A DNA stretch of 64,000 bases from NCBI GenBank assembly GCA_963795825.1, contig CAWCIW010000001.1, forward strand, positions 1 through 64,000, given 5' to 3'. Below, piece by piece: positions 53,218 to 61,812 of this stretch. Both the position numbers and the translations under genes were made by a program. Under the pieces are notes generated by a model, which was given only the letters and a program-made list of their open reading frames with translations, was not told the origin of the DNA and ran no database searches. Within the stretch, counting starts at the first letter, position 1, and each line of letters opens with the position of its first letter. The stretch comes from BOG-908 sp963795825 (GTDB taxonomy: Bacteria > Pseudomonadota > Alphaproteobacteria > Acetobacterales > Acetobacteraceae).

Positions 53218-54210
53218 ATGCCCAAGCTGCACGTCGCGATCGAACGCCTGGCAATGAAGCGGCCCTTCGTCATCACCGGCTACGTGTTCGATGCCATGCC
53301 GGCCATTATCGTGACGCTGACAGACGGCGCCCATGTCGGCCGCGGCGAGGCGCAGGGCGTGTATTATTTGCACGACGACACCGACAACATGGTGCGCCAA
53401 GTCGAGAGCATACGCGGCGAGATCGAGGCTGGGCTGACGCGTGCGGAATTGCAGACGCGGCTGCCGCCGGGCGGCGCGCGCAATGCGCTGGATTGCGCGC
53501 TATGGGAGCTCGAGGCGGCCCGCGAAGGCGTGCCGGTCTGGCGCCTGGCCGGGTTCGACGCAGTGTCGCCGCTGATCACGACCATGACGGCCGGCGCTGG
53601 CGCGCCCGAACTGATGGCAGAGACGGCGCGCGACTTCCCTGACGTGCGCGCGATCAAGCTGAAACTCACAGGCGAGCCGGCGCTCGATGTGGCGCGCGTG
53701 GCGGCCGTGCGCGCGGCGTGCCCCGATGCGTGGCTCGGCGTGGATGCCAACCAGGGCTACGGTATCGACGATCTGCGCGCGGTGCTGCCGGACTTCGTAG
53801 AGCAGAACGTAAAGCTTGTGGAGCAGCCGTTGCCGCGCGGGCAGGAGCACGCGCTTGACGGGTTCGTCTCGCCGATACCGCTTGCGGCCGACGAAAGCCT
53901 GCAATCGATGGATGATCTCGCCGGGCTGGCGGGGCGATTCCAGGTGGCAAACCTCAAGCTGGACAAATGCGGCGGGCTGACCGAGGCGCTGGCCATGGCG
54001 CGCCGCGCGCGCGAGATGGGCCTGGGCGTGATGGTGGGCAACATGGCGGGTTCGAGCTGGGCCATGGCGCCGGCTTACATCGTGGGCCAGCTCTGCCAGA
54101 TCGTCGATCTGGACGGGCCGATATCGCTGGCCACCGATCGCGATCCGGCCGTGCAATATCGCGACGGCCGTATCGTCTGCGACGATCATGTCTGGGGGAC
54201 AGGCGGATGA
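53218..54210 (+). CDS. Dipeptide epimerase (enolase superfamily)
   Basis: 330 residues. N-terminal capping domain and C-terminal barrel: RAIKLKLTG (KxK, the catalytic lysine pair), LGVDANQGY (metal Asp), VEQPLPRG (metal Glu), AADESLQS (metal Asp) and NLKLDKCGG (second catalytic lysine). This set fits L-Ala-D/L-Glu-type dipeptide epimerases, which recycle murein peptides. ATG 53218. First gene of the operon under the second palindrome. Confidence 0.88.
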   Translation: MPKLHVAIERLAMKRPFVITGYVFDAMPAIIVTLTDGAHVGRGEAQGVYYLHDDTDNMVRQVESIRGEIEAGLTRAELQTRLPPGGARNALDCALWELEAAREGVPVWRLAGFDAVSPLITTMTAGAGAPELMAETARDFPDVRAIKLKLTGEPALDVARVAAVRAACPDAWLGVDANQGYGIDDLRAVLPDFVEQNVKLVEQPLPRGQEHALDGFVSPIPLAADESLQSMDDLAGLAGRFQVANLKLDKCGGLTEALAMARRAREMGLGVMVGNMAGSSWAMAPAYIVGQLCQIVDLDGPISLATDRDPAVQYRDGRIVCDDHVWGTGG

Positions 54211-54266
54211 GTCTTCACCGTATCGCCCGCGCCGTGCCGACCCTGCGAAACATCGAGGTTGCCGCC

Positions 54267-56258
54267 ATGCACTACAGAAAATACGTCGCAGCCTGGATCT
54301 TCGGACTGGCACTTCTGGCAAACGGCCTGGCCGCGGCACAGGTGCCGAACACGATACCGCCGCCGCCGCCGGCGGCCGATACGCGCGCCGAGCCGGTGAA
54401 AGCGCCGGCTTCGGCCACGCTCGACGCAGCGGATGTCAATGCCTGGCTGGATGGTTTCATGCCGCAGGCTTTGCTGACAGGCGGTGTCGCCGGCGCGGTG
54501 GTCGTGGTGGTCAAAGACGGCCAGGTGCTCACGCAGCGCGGCTTCGGCGTGTCGGACGAGGCGACGCAGGCGCCGGTGGATCCCGCGCGCACGCTGTTCC
54601 GCACCGGCTCCACCTCCAAGCTGTATACCTGGACGGCGGTGATGCAGCTGGTGGAAGCGGGCAAGCTGAACCTCGATGCGGACATCAACACCTATCTCGA
54701 TTTCAAGATACCGCAGACTTTCGACAAGCCGATCACCTTGCGAAACTTGATGACGCACACCGCAGGTTTCGAGGAACACGCCAAGCATCTGTTCGTGGAG
54801 AAGCCGGCCGACCTGATGTCGATCGGCGACTACCTGAAAGCCTGGGTGCCGCCGCGCATCTTCGCGCCCGGCACGGTGCCCGCCTATTCGAATTACGGCG
54901 CCACCCTGGCCGGCTACATCGTCGAGCGCGTCTCAGGCGAGAAGTTCGACTCTTACATCAACACGCATATCTTCCTGCCGCTTGGCATGCAGCACGCGAC
55001 GTTCGACCAGCCACTGCCTGCCAATCTCGCGCCCGATCTTTCGAAAAGCTACAAGGAAGCCGGCGGACCGGCAGCCGCTTTCGAGCTGATCCCGGCAGCA
55101 CCGGCCGGCAGCCTCTCGATCACCGGCGCGGACATGGCGCGCTTCATGATCGCGCATCTGAACGACGGCCAGTTCGGCGACGTGCGCATCCTGAAGAAAG
55201 AGACCGCGGAGCTGATGCACGCGCAGGCCTATGCGGCCACGCCGCCAGTGCCAGGCATGGCGCTGGGTTTCTACCACGAGGACCGCAACGGGCACGTGAT
55301 CGTGGGCCATGCCGGCGATACGGAAACCTTCCATACGGACCTGCATCTTTTCCTTAACGACGGCACCGGGCTGTTCATGTCCTTCAACAGCCTCGGCAAG
55401 AATGGCGGTGCGCATCTCGCCCGCACGATGCTGTTCCGCTCCTTTGTGGACCGCTATTATCCTGCGCCCGCCGCATCAAGTCCGGCGCCGCTTGCCAGCG
55501 CCAAAGCGGATGCGGCACTCGTCTCTGGCAGCTATATCAGCAGCCGCAGAAGCGATACCAGCTTCCTGCATCTTCTCGGCATGATCAGCGAGACCGCTAT
55601 CTCCGCCGATCAGGATGGCAACTTGGTGTTCGAGGATCCGCTGCTGCCCGGTATCGCGCCGGCGCATTGGAAAGAGATAGCGCCTATGGTCTGGAAAAAG
55701 GCCGGCGGAGTCGATCTGCTCGCGGCCGTGGCGAAGGATGGGCGCGTGACGACGTTCGGCGCACAGGGCTTGCCGTTCGAAGTCTTCCAGCCTGCAACGG
55801 GCACCTATGCGCCGTGGAATGCGGTCGTGCTCGAGGTTTCGCTCGGCATACTCGCGGTGGCCAGCGTGCTGTGGCCGGTTTCCGCGCTCGTTCGCCGGCA
55901 CTATCGCGCACCGTTCCGGCTCGGCGGGTATTCGGCCGCGCTGTATCGCCTTGTCAGGTTGGCAGCCGTGGCCGACGTGATGCTGGCGATCGGCTGGTTC
56001 ATCCTCGTGATGGCAGTCAACGCCAATATCGTGGTGATGAACGATCCGCTCGACCCCTGGATGCGCCTGCTGCAGGCCATTGCCGTTCTCGGATTGCTGG
56101 GCGCGGTCGCCGGCGTGCTCAACCTGGTGCAGGTGTTGCGCGACAACGGGCGCAGCTGGTGGGCCAAAGTCACCGCGGTGTCGCTGGCGTTTGCAACACT
56201 GGGTATGGCGTGGATCATCATCGGCCAGCACCTGATCACCGCCGGCCTGGAGTTTTGA
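54267..56258 (+). CDS. Serine hydrolase (class C beta-lactamase/PBP fold) with C-terminal membrane domain
   Basis: About 663 residues. Signal peptide (YVAAWIFGLALLANGLAAA). Catalytic domain: TGSTSKLYTW (SxxK nucleophile), YSNYG (YxN), and VGHAGDTETF (HAG in place of KTG). A C-terminal part has 3-4 membrane helices from about residue 500 on. I choose ATG 54267, with GAGG 8 bases ahead, since the signal follows at once; an ATG 54207 overlapping the epimerase stop (ATGA) is possible. Likely peptidase or esterase at the envelope. Confidence 0.82.
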   Translation: MHYRKYVAAWIFGLALLANGLAAAQVPNTIPPPPPAADTRAEPVKAPASATLDAADVNAWLDGFMPQALLTGGVAGAVVVVVKDGQVLTQRGFGVSDEATQAPVDPARTLFRTGSTSKLYTWTAVMQLVEAGKLNLDADINTYLDFKIPQTFDKPITLRNLMTHTAGFEEHAKHLFVEKPADLMSIGDYLKAWVPPRIFAPGTVPAYSNYGATLAGYIVERVSGEKFDSYINTHIFLPLGMQHATFDQPLPANLAPDLSKSYKEAGGPAAAFELIPAAPAGSLSITGADMARFMIAHLNDGQFGDVRILKKETAELMHAQAYAATPPVPGMALGFYHEDRNGHVIVGHAGDTETFHTDLHLFLNDGTGLFMSFNSLGKNGGAHLARTMLFRSFVDRYYPAPAASSPAPLASAKADAALVSGSYISSRRSDTSFLHLLGMISETAISADQDGNLVFEDPLLPGIAPAHWKEIAPMVWKKAGGVDLLAAVAKDGRVTTFGAQGLPFEVFQPATGTYAPWNAVVLEVSLGILAVASVLWPVSALVRRHYRAPFRLGGYSAALYRLVRLAAVADVMLAIGWFILVMAVNANIVVMNDPLDPWMRLLQAIAVLGLLGAVAGVLNLVQVLRDNGRSWWAKVTAVSLAFATLGMAWIIIGQHLITAGLEF

Positions 56259-56314
56259 TCAGAACGCCGCAAGGAAGTCCACGAATCCAGTGTCCCTTAC
56301 AGGAGCGCCGCAAA

Positions 56315-57880
56315 GTGCGTAGAATCTGCCTGCCACTCCTGCTGACCGCATGGCTGACCACACAAGCGCATGCCGCGGTGCCGACCGACACGGACGCCTA
56401 CGTGCAACAAGCGATGCAGAAATTTGGCGCGCCAGGTCTCGGCCTTGCGGTCACGCAGGACGGCCAGGTGTTCGCCAAGGGTTATGGCCTGCGCAAGCTG
56501 GATACGAAACAGGAGGTCGACAGCCATACGGCGTTTCCGATCGGCTCGGAGACAAAGGCGTTCACCGCCACGGCGCTGGCGATACTGGTCGATCGCCACA
56601 AGCTGGCCTGGGACGATCGCGTGTCCGACAAGCTCCCAGGGTTCCAGATGTACGACTCCTACGCCACCGCGCATATGACGGTGCGCGATCTGCTCACGCA
56701 TAGGAGCGGCCTGGGCCTTGGCGAGGGTGACCTGTTGGTAATTCCGGGCACCAGGCGCAGCCGCGCCGACATCGTGCACGCCTTGCGCTATCTCAAGCCT
56801 GTCACGGGATTTCGCGAAACCTTTGCCTACGACAATATCCTTTATATCGTGGCGGGTGCGTTGGTTGAGGCGGTGTCGGGCCAGAGCTGGGAGGATTTCG
56901 TCGGCGCGAACATCTTCAAGCCCGTCGGCATGACGGACGCGCACGCGAATTATATGCCGGACGCCACGAATGAAGTGGCCTTGCACGCGCGCCTGTCCGG
57001 GCTGTTCCGCGGCGTTGGGCCGCAGGCCGTGATGCCGGAGCCTGCCGGTTTCCACACCATTGCGCCCGCGGGCGCGATCAACGCGAGCCCGCAGGACATG
57101 GCGCGTTGGATGCAGGTGCAACTGAACCGCGGCAAGCTGCCGGATGGTAGCAGGCTGTTCAGCGCGGCGCAGGCGGATGTCTTGTGGGCGCCCGTGGTTG
57201 TTGTGCCGCGCGAGGAGTTCGCGCTACCGGCGGGGCTTTCCGCGATGCAGCCGGATATGCAAACCTATGCGCTCGGCTGGTTCGTGGAGAGTTACCGCGG
57301 ACACATCGTGGTGGAGCACTCTGGCGCGGTATTCGGCGCGCTCGCCATGCAATTCCTGGTGCCGGACGCCCATGTCGGCATTTCCGTCACGATCAATTCC
57401 GAAGACAGCTTCACACGCCGCGCTGTGGCGTATCATCTGCTGGACCATTATCTCGGGCTGCCGCCCACGGACTGGCTCGGCAAGCTCGCTGCCGCCCGGA
57501 CCGATATGTTTGCCAAAACCACAGCTGCGCTAAAGGCTTTGCCGAAACCGGCGGCCAGCACCGGCGCCGCCCCGGCTTTGCCGCTGCCGCAATATGCCGG
57601 AAATTACCGGGACGACTGGTATGGCCGCATGACGGTGAAGCCGCAGCCCGGCGGCGCGCTCTCGATCGATTTCACCCAGACGCCGGGCATGGCAGGTGCG
57701 CTCGAGCCGGTTTCGGCGAACAGATTCCGCACGCACTGGGCGGACCGCAACATCGAGGACGCGTTCGTGGATTTCACCACGGCCGACGGCAAGGTCAGCG
57801 GCGCGACGCTGCACGCGATCTCCCCGCTGGCGGATTTCAGTTTCGACTACCAGGACCTGCATTTCCGGCGCGCCGACTAG
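56315..57880 (+). CDS. Second serine hydrolase (class C beta-lactamase/PBP fold)
   Basis: 521 residues. Signal peptide (LPLLLTAWLTTQAHA). GSETKAF (SxxK nucleophile), AYDNILY (YxN) and VEHSGAVFG (HSG). C-terminal about 100 residues form a beta-rich domain (YAGNYRDDWYG) of the type found after such domains. GTG start with AGGAG 9 bases upstream. Second envelope hydrolase of the operon, 56 bases after the first. Peptide hydrolysis feeding the epimerase is plausible but unproved. Confidence 0.85.
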   Translation: MRRICLPLLLTAWLTTQAHAAVPTDTDAYVQQAMQKFGAPGLGLAVTQDGQVFAKGYGLRKLDTKQEVDSHTAFPIGSETKAFTATALAILVDRHKLAWDDRVSDKLPGFQMYDSYATAHMTVRDLLTHRSGLGLGEGDLLVIPGTRRSRADIVHALRYLKPVTGFRETFAYDNILYIVAGALVEAVSGQSWEDFVGANIFKPVGMTDAHANYMPDATNEVALHARLSGLFRGVGPQAVMPEPAGFHTIAPAGAINASPQDMARWMQVQLNRGKLPDGSRLFSAAQADVLWAPVVVVPREEFALPAGLSAMQPDMQTYALGWFVESYRGHIVVEHSGAVFGALAMQFLVPDAHVGISVTINSEDSFTRRAVAYHLLDHYLGLPPTDWLGKLAAARTDMFAKTTAALKALPKPAASTGAAPALPLPQYAGNYRDDWYGRMTVKPQPGGALSIDFTQTPGMAGALEPVSANRFRTHWADRNIEDAFVDFTTADGKVSGATLHAISPLADFSFDYQDLHFRRAD

Positions 57881-57926
57881 CGGCTTTCTACTTTCTTCCG
57901 CGCCGTGGGCCACCTATGTTCACGGC

Positions 57927-58841
57927 ATGGTCACGTTCGACAGGCGGTGGTTACCCCTAAACGCGCTGCGCGCCTTCGACGCGGTCGGGCGGAATCTCAG
58001 CTTCACCGTCGCCGCGAACGCGCTCAACGTGTCGCAAAGCGCGGTCAGTCGGCACGTCATCGGGCTGGAGGCGCTGCTCGGCCTGCCCCTGTTCGAACGC
58101 CGCCCGCAATCCCTGGCGCTGACCAAAGCGGGCACCGCCTTGTTGCCGATAGTGCGCGGCGCCTTCGACCGTATCGAGCACGCGCTCAACGACGTGGTAC
58201 GCGACGGCGGCGGCGTGCGCACGCTGCGACTGCAACTGCCGCCTTCCTTTGCCCAGAAACTTGCATTGCCCATCCTGCAAGGTTTCCGACGGGAATTTCC
58301 CGACATCTTCGTGGACTTTTCCAGCCTGGGATGGACCGGCGCGCCGCGCACGGAAACCGACGTTGCGGTGATCTACGATCGACGCAAAACCGGCATGGCG
58401 ATCTCCGACCTGCTCTGGATGAGCCGCGTGACACCGGCGTGCAGCCCCAGCCTGGCGGCCGCACACGCTGGCAAGCCGCTCGCACAGTTCGTCGCCGATA
58501 ACGAATTGCTGCACGTAAAACTGGAAGGCGAGTCGCCAGGACTGATCTGGGACGCGTTTTCGCGCCATTTCGGCCTGGCCATGCAGACAAGCCGCGGCCT
58601 GGCCTTCGACACCGCGGCGCTCGCCGCGCAATATGCCGTAAGCGGCGAGGGGGTGGCGCTGCTCGACGTTGACCTGTTCGCCAACGACATAGCTTCGGGC
58701 CTGTTGGTTACGCCGTTTCCCGAGACTTTCGACGATGGATATGGCTACTTCCTGAACCTGGCAGCAGAAGATCTCGCCGACCCGGTGATCGCCACGTTCA
58801 GGGCGTGGATGATCCGGAATTTTGCGCGCGGCGAACGTTAG
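57927..58841 (+). CDS. LysR-family transcriptional regulator (GcvA-like)
   Basis: 304 residues. N-terminal winged helix: PLNALRAFDAVGRNLSFTVAANALNVSQSAVSRHVIGLEALLGLPLFERRPQSLALTKAG, the LysR DNA-binding motif. C-terminal effector domain: LPPSFAQKLALPILQGF. ATG 57927, soon after the second hydrolase stop (46 bases), so possibly in the same transcript. Effector unknown. Followed by a PhnD-like gene that it may control. Confidence 0.92.
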   Translation: MVTFDRRWLPLNALRAFDAVGRNLSFTVAANALNVSQSAVSRHVIGLEALLGLPLFERRPQSLALTKAGTALLPIVRGAFDRIEHALNDVVRDGGGVRTLRLQLPPSFAQKLALPILQGFRREFPDIFVDFSSLGWTGAPRTETDVAVIYDRRKTGMAISDLLWMSRVTPACSPSLAAAHAGKPLAQFVADNELLHVKLEGESPGLIWDAFSRHFGLAMQTSRGLAFDTAALAAQYAVSGEGVALLDVDLFANDIASGLLVTPFPETFDDGYGYFLNLAAEDLADPVIATFRAWMIRNFARGER

Positions 58842-58856
58842 TCCGGGCGAAACGCG

Positions 58857-59660
58857 ATGCTGGCCACGCTTCCTATGTATGATCTGCCGGAGTTGCGCCC
58901 CTACACTGACGCGTTCTGGACCGCTATCGCCACGCGGCTGCGAGCGCGCGGCATCACAGCGCCTGATACACTCATGCGTTGCGATGATCTGATGGCGATG
59001 TGGACAGACCCGCATCTTCTGCTTGGCCAAACTTGCGGATACCCGCTGGTTACCAATCTGGCGGGCAAAGTAGCCGCAGTGGCTACGCCGTGCTATCGCG
59101 CGCAAGGATGCGAGGACGCCACCTATCGCAGCGCCATCGTCGTACGAAATGGCGACAGCGCCACCAGCCTGATCGACTTGCGCGGACGTTGTTGCGCCAT
59201 CAACGAGAAAACATCGAACAGCGGCATGAATGTGTTGCGCGCGGCGATCGCTGGCCTGTCTGTGGGCACGACATCCTTCTTCTCCGAAATCGTCATGACG
59301 GGCGCGCATGTCGCCAGCATATCGGCGGTAGCCGAAGGACGCGCCGATGTCGCGGCCATCGACTGCGTGACCTGGGCACATTTGCAGCGCTGGCGGCCCA
59401 ACCAATCCGGCAGACTTCGTGTTCTGGATTGGACAGATGCGACGCCTGGCCTGCCGTTCATCACGTCGAACGCCACGCCGGACTTGACCCGGCGTGCGCT
59501 CGCCGACACGCTGGACGACGTGATTGCAGACCCGGCGCTGGCCGCGCTACGCGATGCGCTGCTGCTCGACCGATTCGTGAGATTGCCGCCTGGCGCTTAC
59601 GATCGGCTGCTCGAGATAGAACGCGCTGCGGAACAGGCAGGATATCCTACTTTGCAATGA
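58857..59660 (+). CDS. PhnD-like periplasmic-binding protein without signal
   Basis: 267 residues, resembling phosphate/phosphonate-binding PhnD proteins: MYDLPELRPYTDAFW start, GYPLVTNLAGKVAAVATPCY, RSAIVVRNGDSATSLIDLRGRCCAINEKTSNSGMN and VAEGRADVAAIDCVTWAHL. It begins with no secretion signal and has no transporter genes alongside, so it could be cytosolic. ATG 58857, 15 bases after the LysR stop. Ligand unknown. Confidence 0.75.
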   Translation: MLATLPMYDLPELRPYTDAFWTAIATRLRARGITAPDTLMRCDDLMAMWTDPHLLLGQTCGYPLVTNLAGKVAAVATPCYRAQGCEDATYRSAIVVRNGDSATSLIDLRGRCCAINEKTSNSGMNVLRAAIAGLSVGTTSFFSEIVMTGAHVASISAVAEGRADVAAIDCVTWAHLQRWRPNQSGRLRVLDWTDATPGLPFITSNATPDLTRRALADTLDDVIADPALAALRDALLLDRFVRLPPGAYDRLLEIERAAEQAGYPTLQ

Positions 59661-59711
59661 TGGCCGTGAGCGGACAATCTGGATGGTTTGTGCAGGGTCT
59701 GTGACCGGCGT

Positions 59712-61718
59712 TTAAGACGATAATGTCGACGACAGTTCACCGAGCCAGGGCTCGAAATGCCGCCACTGTGAGAGCCCCTCCGTGTAGATCGGCTGCCTCA
59801 CCTGCTCGGAACTGGCCGTGCGCACGCTGCGGGCATTGCGATGAAACGCCATGCAGGATTCTTCAAATGGCACGCCGATAAAGGCCAGCATGCGCCGCAC
59901 GTTTGCCTCGAGATCCGCCACCACATCCTCGTGCTGCACGCGCAGAATTCTGCCTGGCAGAACCGTATCCCAATGCGCCATTAGCGACACGTAGCTTTTA
60001 TAGTAACGCGCGATGTCTTCCAGACTATAAGTGAATTCCTGCCCGGCCGCGAAAAGTTGCTTGTAATTGCTGAAACAGCAGGCCATCGGATCGCGCCTTG
60101 CATCGATGATACGCGCGTTTGGCAGTATTAAGTGGATCAGGCCGAGGTGGCGGAAATTGTTCGGGTTTTTGTCGATGAAGAACGCTTTCCCGGTGCGATA
60201 GGGCGCGGTGTCGGCCAGGTATTTTTCGCCGAATGCGCGCAACGTGGCGGCCGGCAGACCGGCTAGCACACCGGGATAGACCGGCGCGTTCTCGTCAGGG
60301 TTGCGGCCCTGCAAACGCACGACCAGCCGCGTGATGTCGGCCAGCTCCATCGTGCCCTCGATCTGCGAGTGGGACGCCAGTATCTGCTCCAGCAAAGTCG
60401 AGCCCGCGCGCGGCAAGCCCACGATGAAAATCGGATCGGGCCGCTTACACCCGAGATCCTGCCGGCTCGCCAGAAAAGCCGGTGTAAAGAACGCCATTTG
60501 CGAACGCGCGTTGCGCTCCACAATTGCCGGCCGGTAGTTGAGCTCCGCTTTCTTCAACGCGTTTCCGCGCGCGTAATAGGCGAATAACTCGCCGTAATCG
60601 GCGCTATCCTCGAGCGCCTTGCCAATCGCAAAGCACAAATGATAGCGGTCGACAGTGCCAATATTCACGCCCGCCTCACGTGCGCGCATGCGGTCTATAT
60701 CGTCCACGGCGAACCGATACGTCTTGAGATTTGCCAGGCTCCAGTAGGCGTCACCGAAATCGGGGTTCGCGTCTGCCGCGGACCGATAGGCGGCGATTGC
60801 CTCCTCCTGCTGGCCCATCGTCTTCAAAGCGTGCCCGGTGGAGAGGTACAGATCGGCTGCGTCCGGTGCTTCGCGGGAGAGCGCGCGATACATTTCGATC
60901 GCCTCATCATATCGCCCAAGCGCCAGACAGGCGGTGGCATGAACCGCGCGGAAATCGCGATTGTCCGGCTCTGCGCGCAACAGGACAAGCAACTCCTCCA
61001 GCGCGCGGGCATTGCGATGTCGTTTCAGAAGCACCCGTACATAATCGAGGCGCGCCAGGTGATACGCCGGCGCGAACGCCAGCACGCTTTCCAGAAGGAA
61101 CTCCACATCATCGAGTACATCGAGCTCCATTCCGATGCGCGCGAGAAGCCGCATTGCCTCGATATCGCGCGGGCTGGTTTGCAGAAACGCGCGGATCACC
61201 CGCTCGGCTTCGTGGGTTTCGCCATCGGCGAACATGCTCGTGGCCGTCACCACGGCAGGCGCCAAAGTTGCAAGTTTCGCCACGTGGCCTGCCGCCATCT
61301 GCGCCTCTTCCCTCCGGTGCGCCGCGCGGAACAGCAGGCTCACCGCGCGCCAGCTCGCGGGCAGCGCAGGATTGAGGTTCACCGCGTGCAGATATGCGGC
61401 AAGCGCTGCCGCAGGATCGCCGGCCGCAACGTAGCAATGTCCGCGCTCCTGGAACAGCCGGCTGTAGCGCGGGTGCGTATGCTCGAGCAGCGACAAGGTT
61501 TCCAGCGCCGATACAGGCTGCCCCAGGCATCTCTGGGCTACCGCGATCATGTAGAGCACGTCACGATTTTCCGGAACGCGCGCACGCAGCACCTGCGCGG
61601 CGTACAACCCGTCCTGGTGGCGCCCGGCCTGCAGCAGCGCGCGTATGCGCAGTACTTCGGCTTCTACCGGTGATCTGGTAGGGTTTTCGGTTGTCATGAT
61701 CGCGCTGTTTTGCCGCAT
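59712..61718 (-). CDS. TPR protein with C-terminal sulfotransferase domain
   Basis: About 668 residues. N-terminal TPR array to about residue 360 (for example DPAAALAAYLHAVNLNPALP, YDEAIEMYRALSREAPDAADLYLSTGHAL, EEAIAAYRSAADANPDFGDAYWSLANLK). Then a sulfotransferase: FIVGLPRAGSTLLEQILASH (PAPS P-loop), RIIDARRDPMACCFSNYKQLF and RILRVQHEDVVADLE. Likely sulfates sugars or lipids. I use ATG 61718 because AGGA precedes it; the frame opens to 61814. Confidence 0.86.
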   Translation of the reverse strand: MRQNSAIMTTENPTRSPVEAEVLRIRALLQAGRHQDGLYAAQVLRARVPENRDVLYMIAVAQRCLGQPVSALETLSLLEHTHPRYSRLFQERGHCYVAAGDPAAALAAYLHAVNLNPALPASWRAVSLLFRAAHRREEAQMAAGHVAKLATLAPAVVTATSMFADGETHEAERVIRAFLQTSPRDIEAMRLLARIGMELDVLDDVEFLLESVLAFAPAYHLARLDYVRVLLKRHRNARALEELLVLLRAEPDNRDFRAVHATACLALGRYDEAIEMYRALSREAPDAADLYLSTGHALKTMGQQEEAIAAYRSAADANPDFGDAYWSLANLKTYRFAVDDIDRMRAREAGVNIGTVDRYHLCFAIGKALEDSADYGELFAYYARGNALKKAELNYRPAIVERNARSQMAFFTPAFLASRQDLGCKRPDPIFIVGLPRAGSTLLEQILASHSQIEGTMELADITRLVVRLQGRNPDENAPVYPGVLAGLPAATLRAFGEKYLADTAPYRTGKAFFIDKNPNNFRHLGLIHLILPNARIIDARRDPMACCFSNYKQLFAAGQEFTYSLEDIARYYKSYVSLMAHWDTVLPGRILRVQHEDVVADLEANVRRMLAFIGVPFEESCMAFHRNARSVRTASSEQVRQPIYTEGLSQWRHFEPWLGELSSTLSS

Positions 61719-61812
61719 GGCGTCCTGGAGATAAAGCCGTGTGCGCGCGCCGCTTGCCAAAAATGCGGTCTCGGCGCCAAACAGAGCACCGACATAACAG
61801 AGGTACGCCGGC

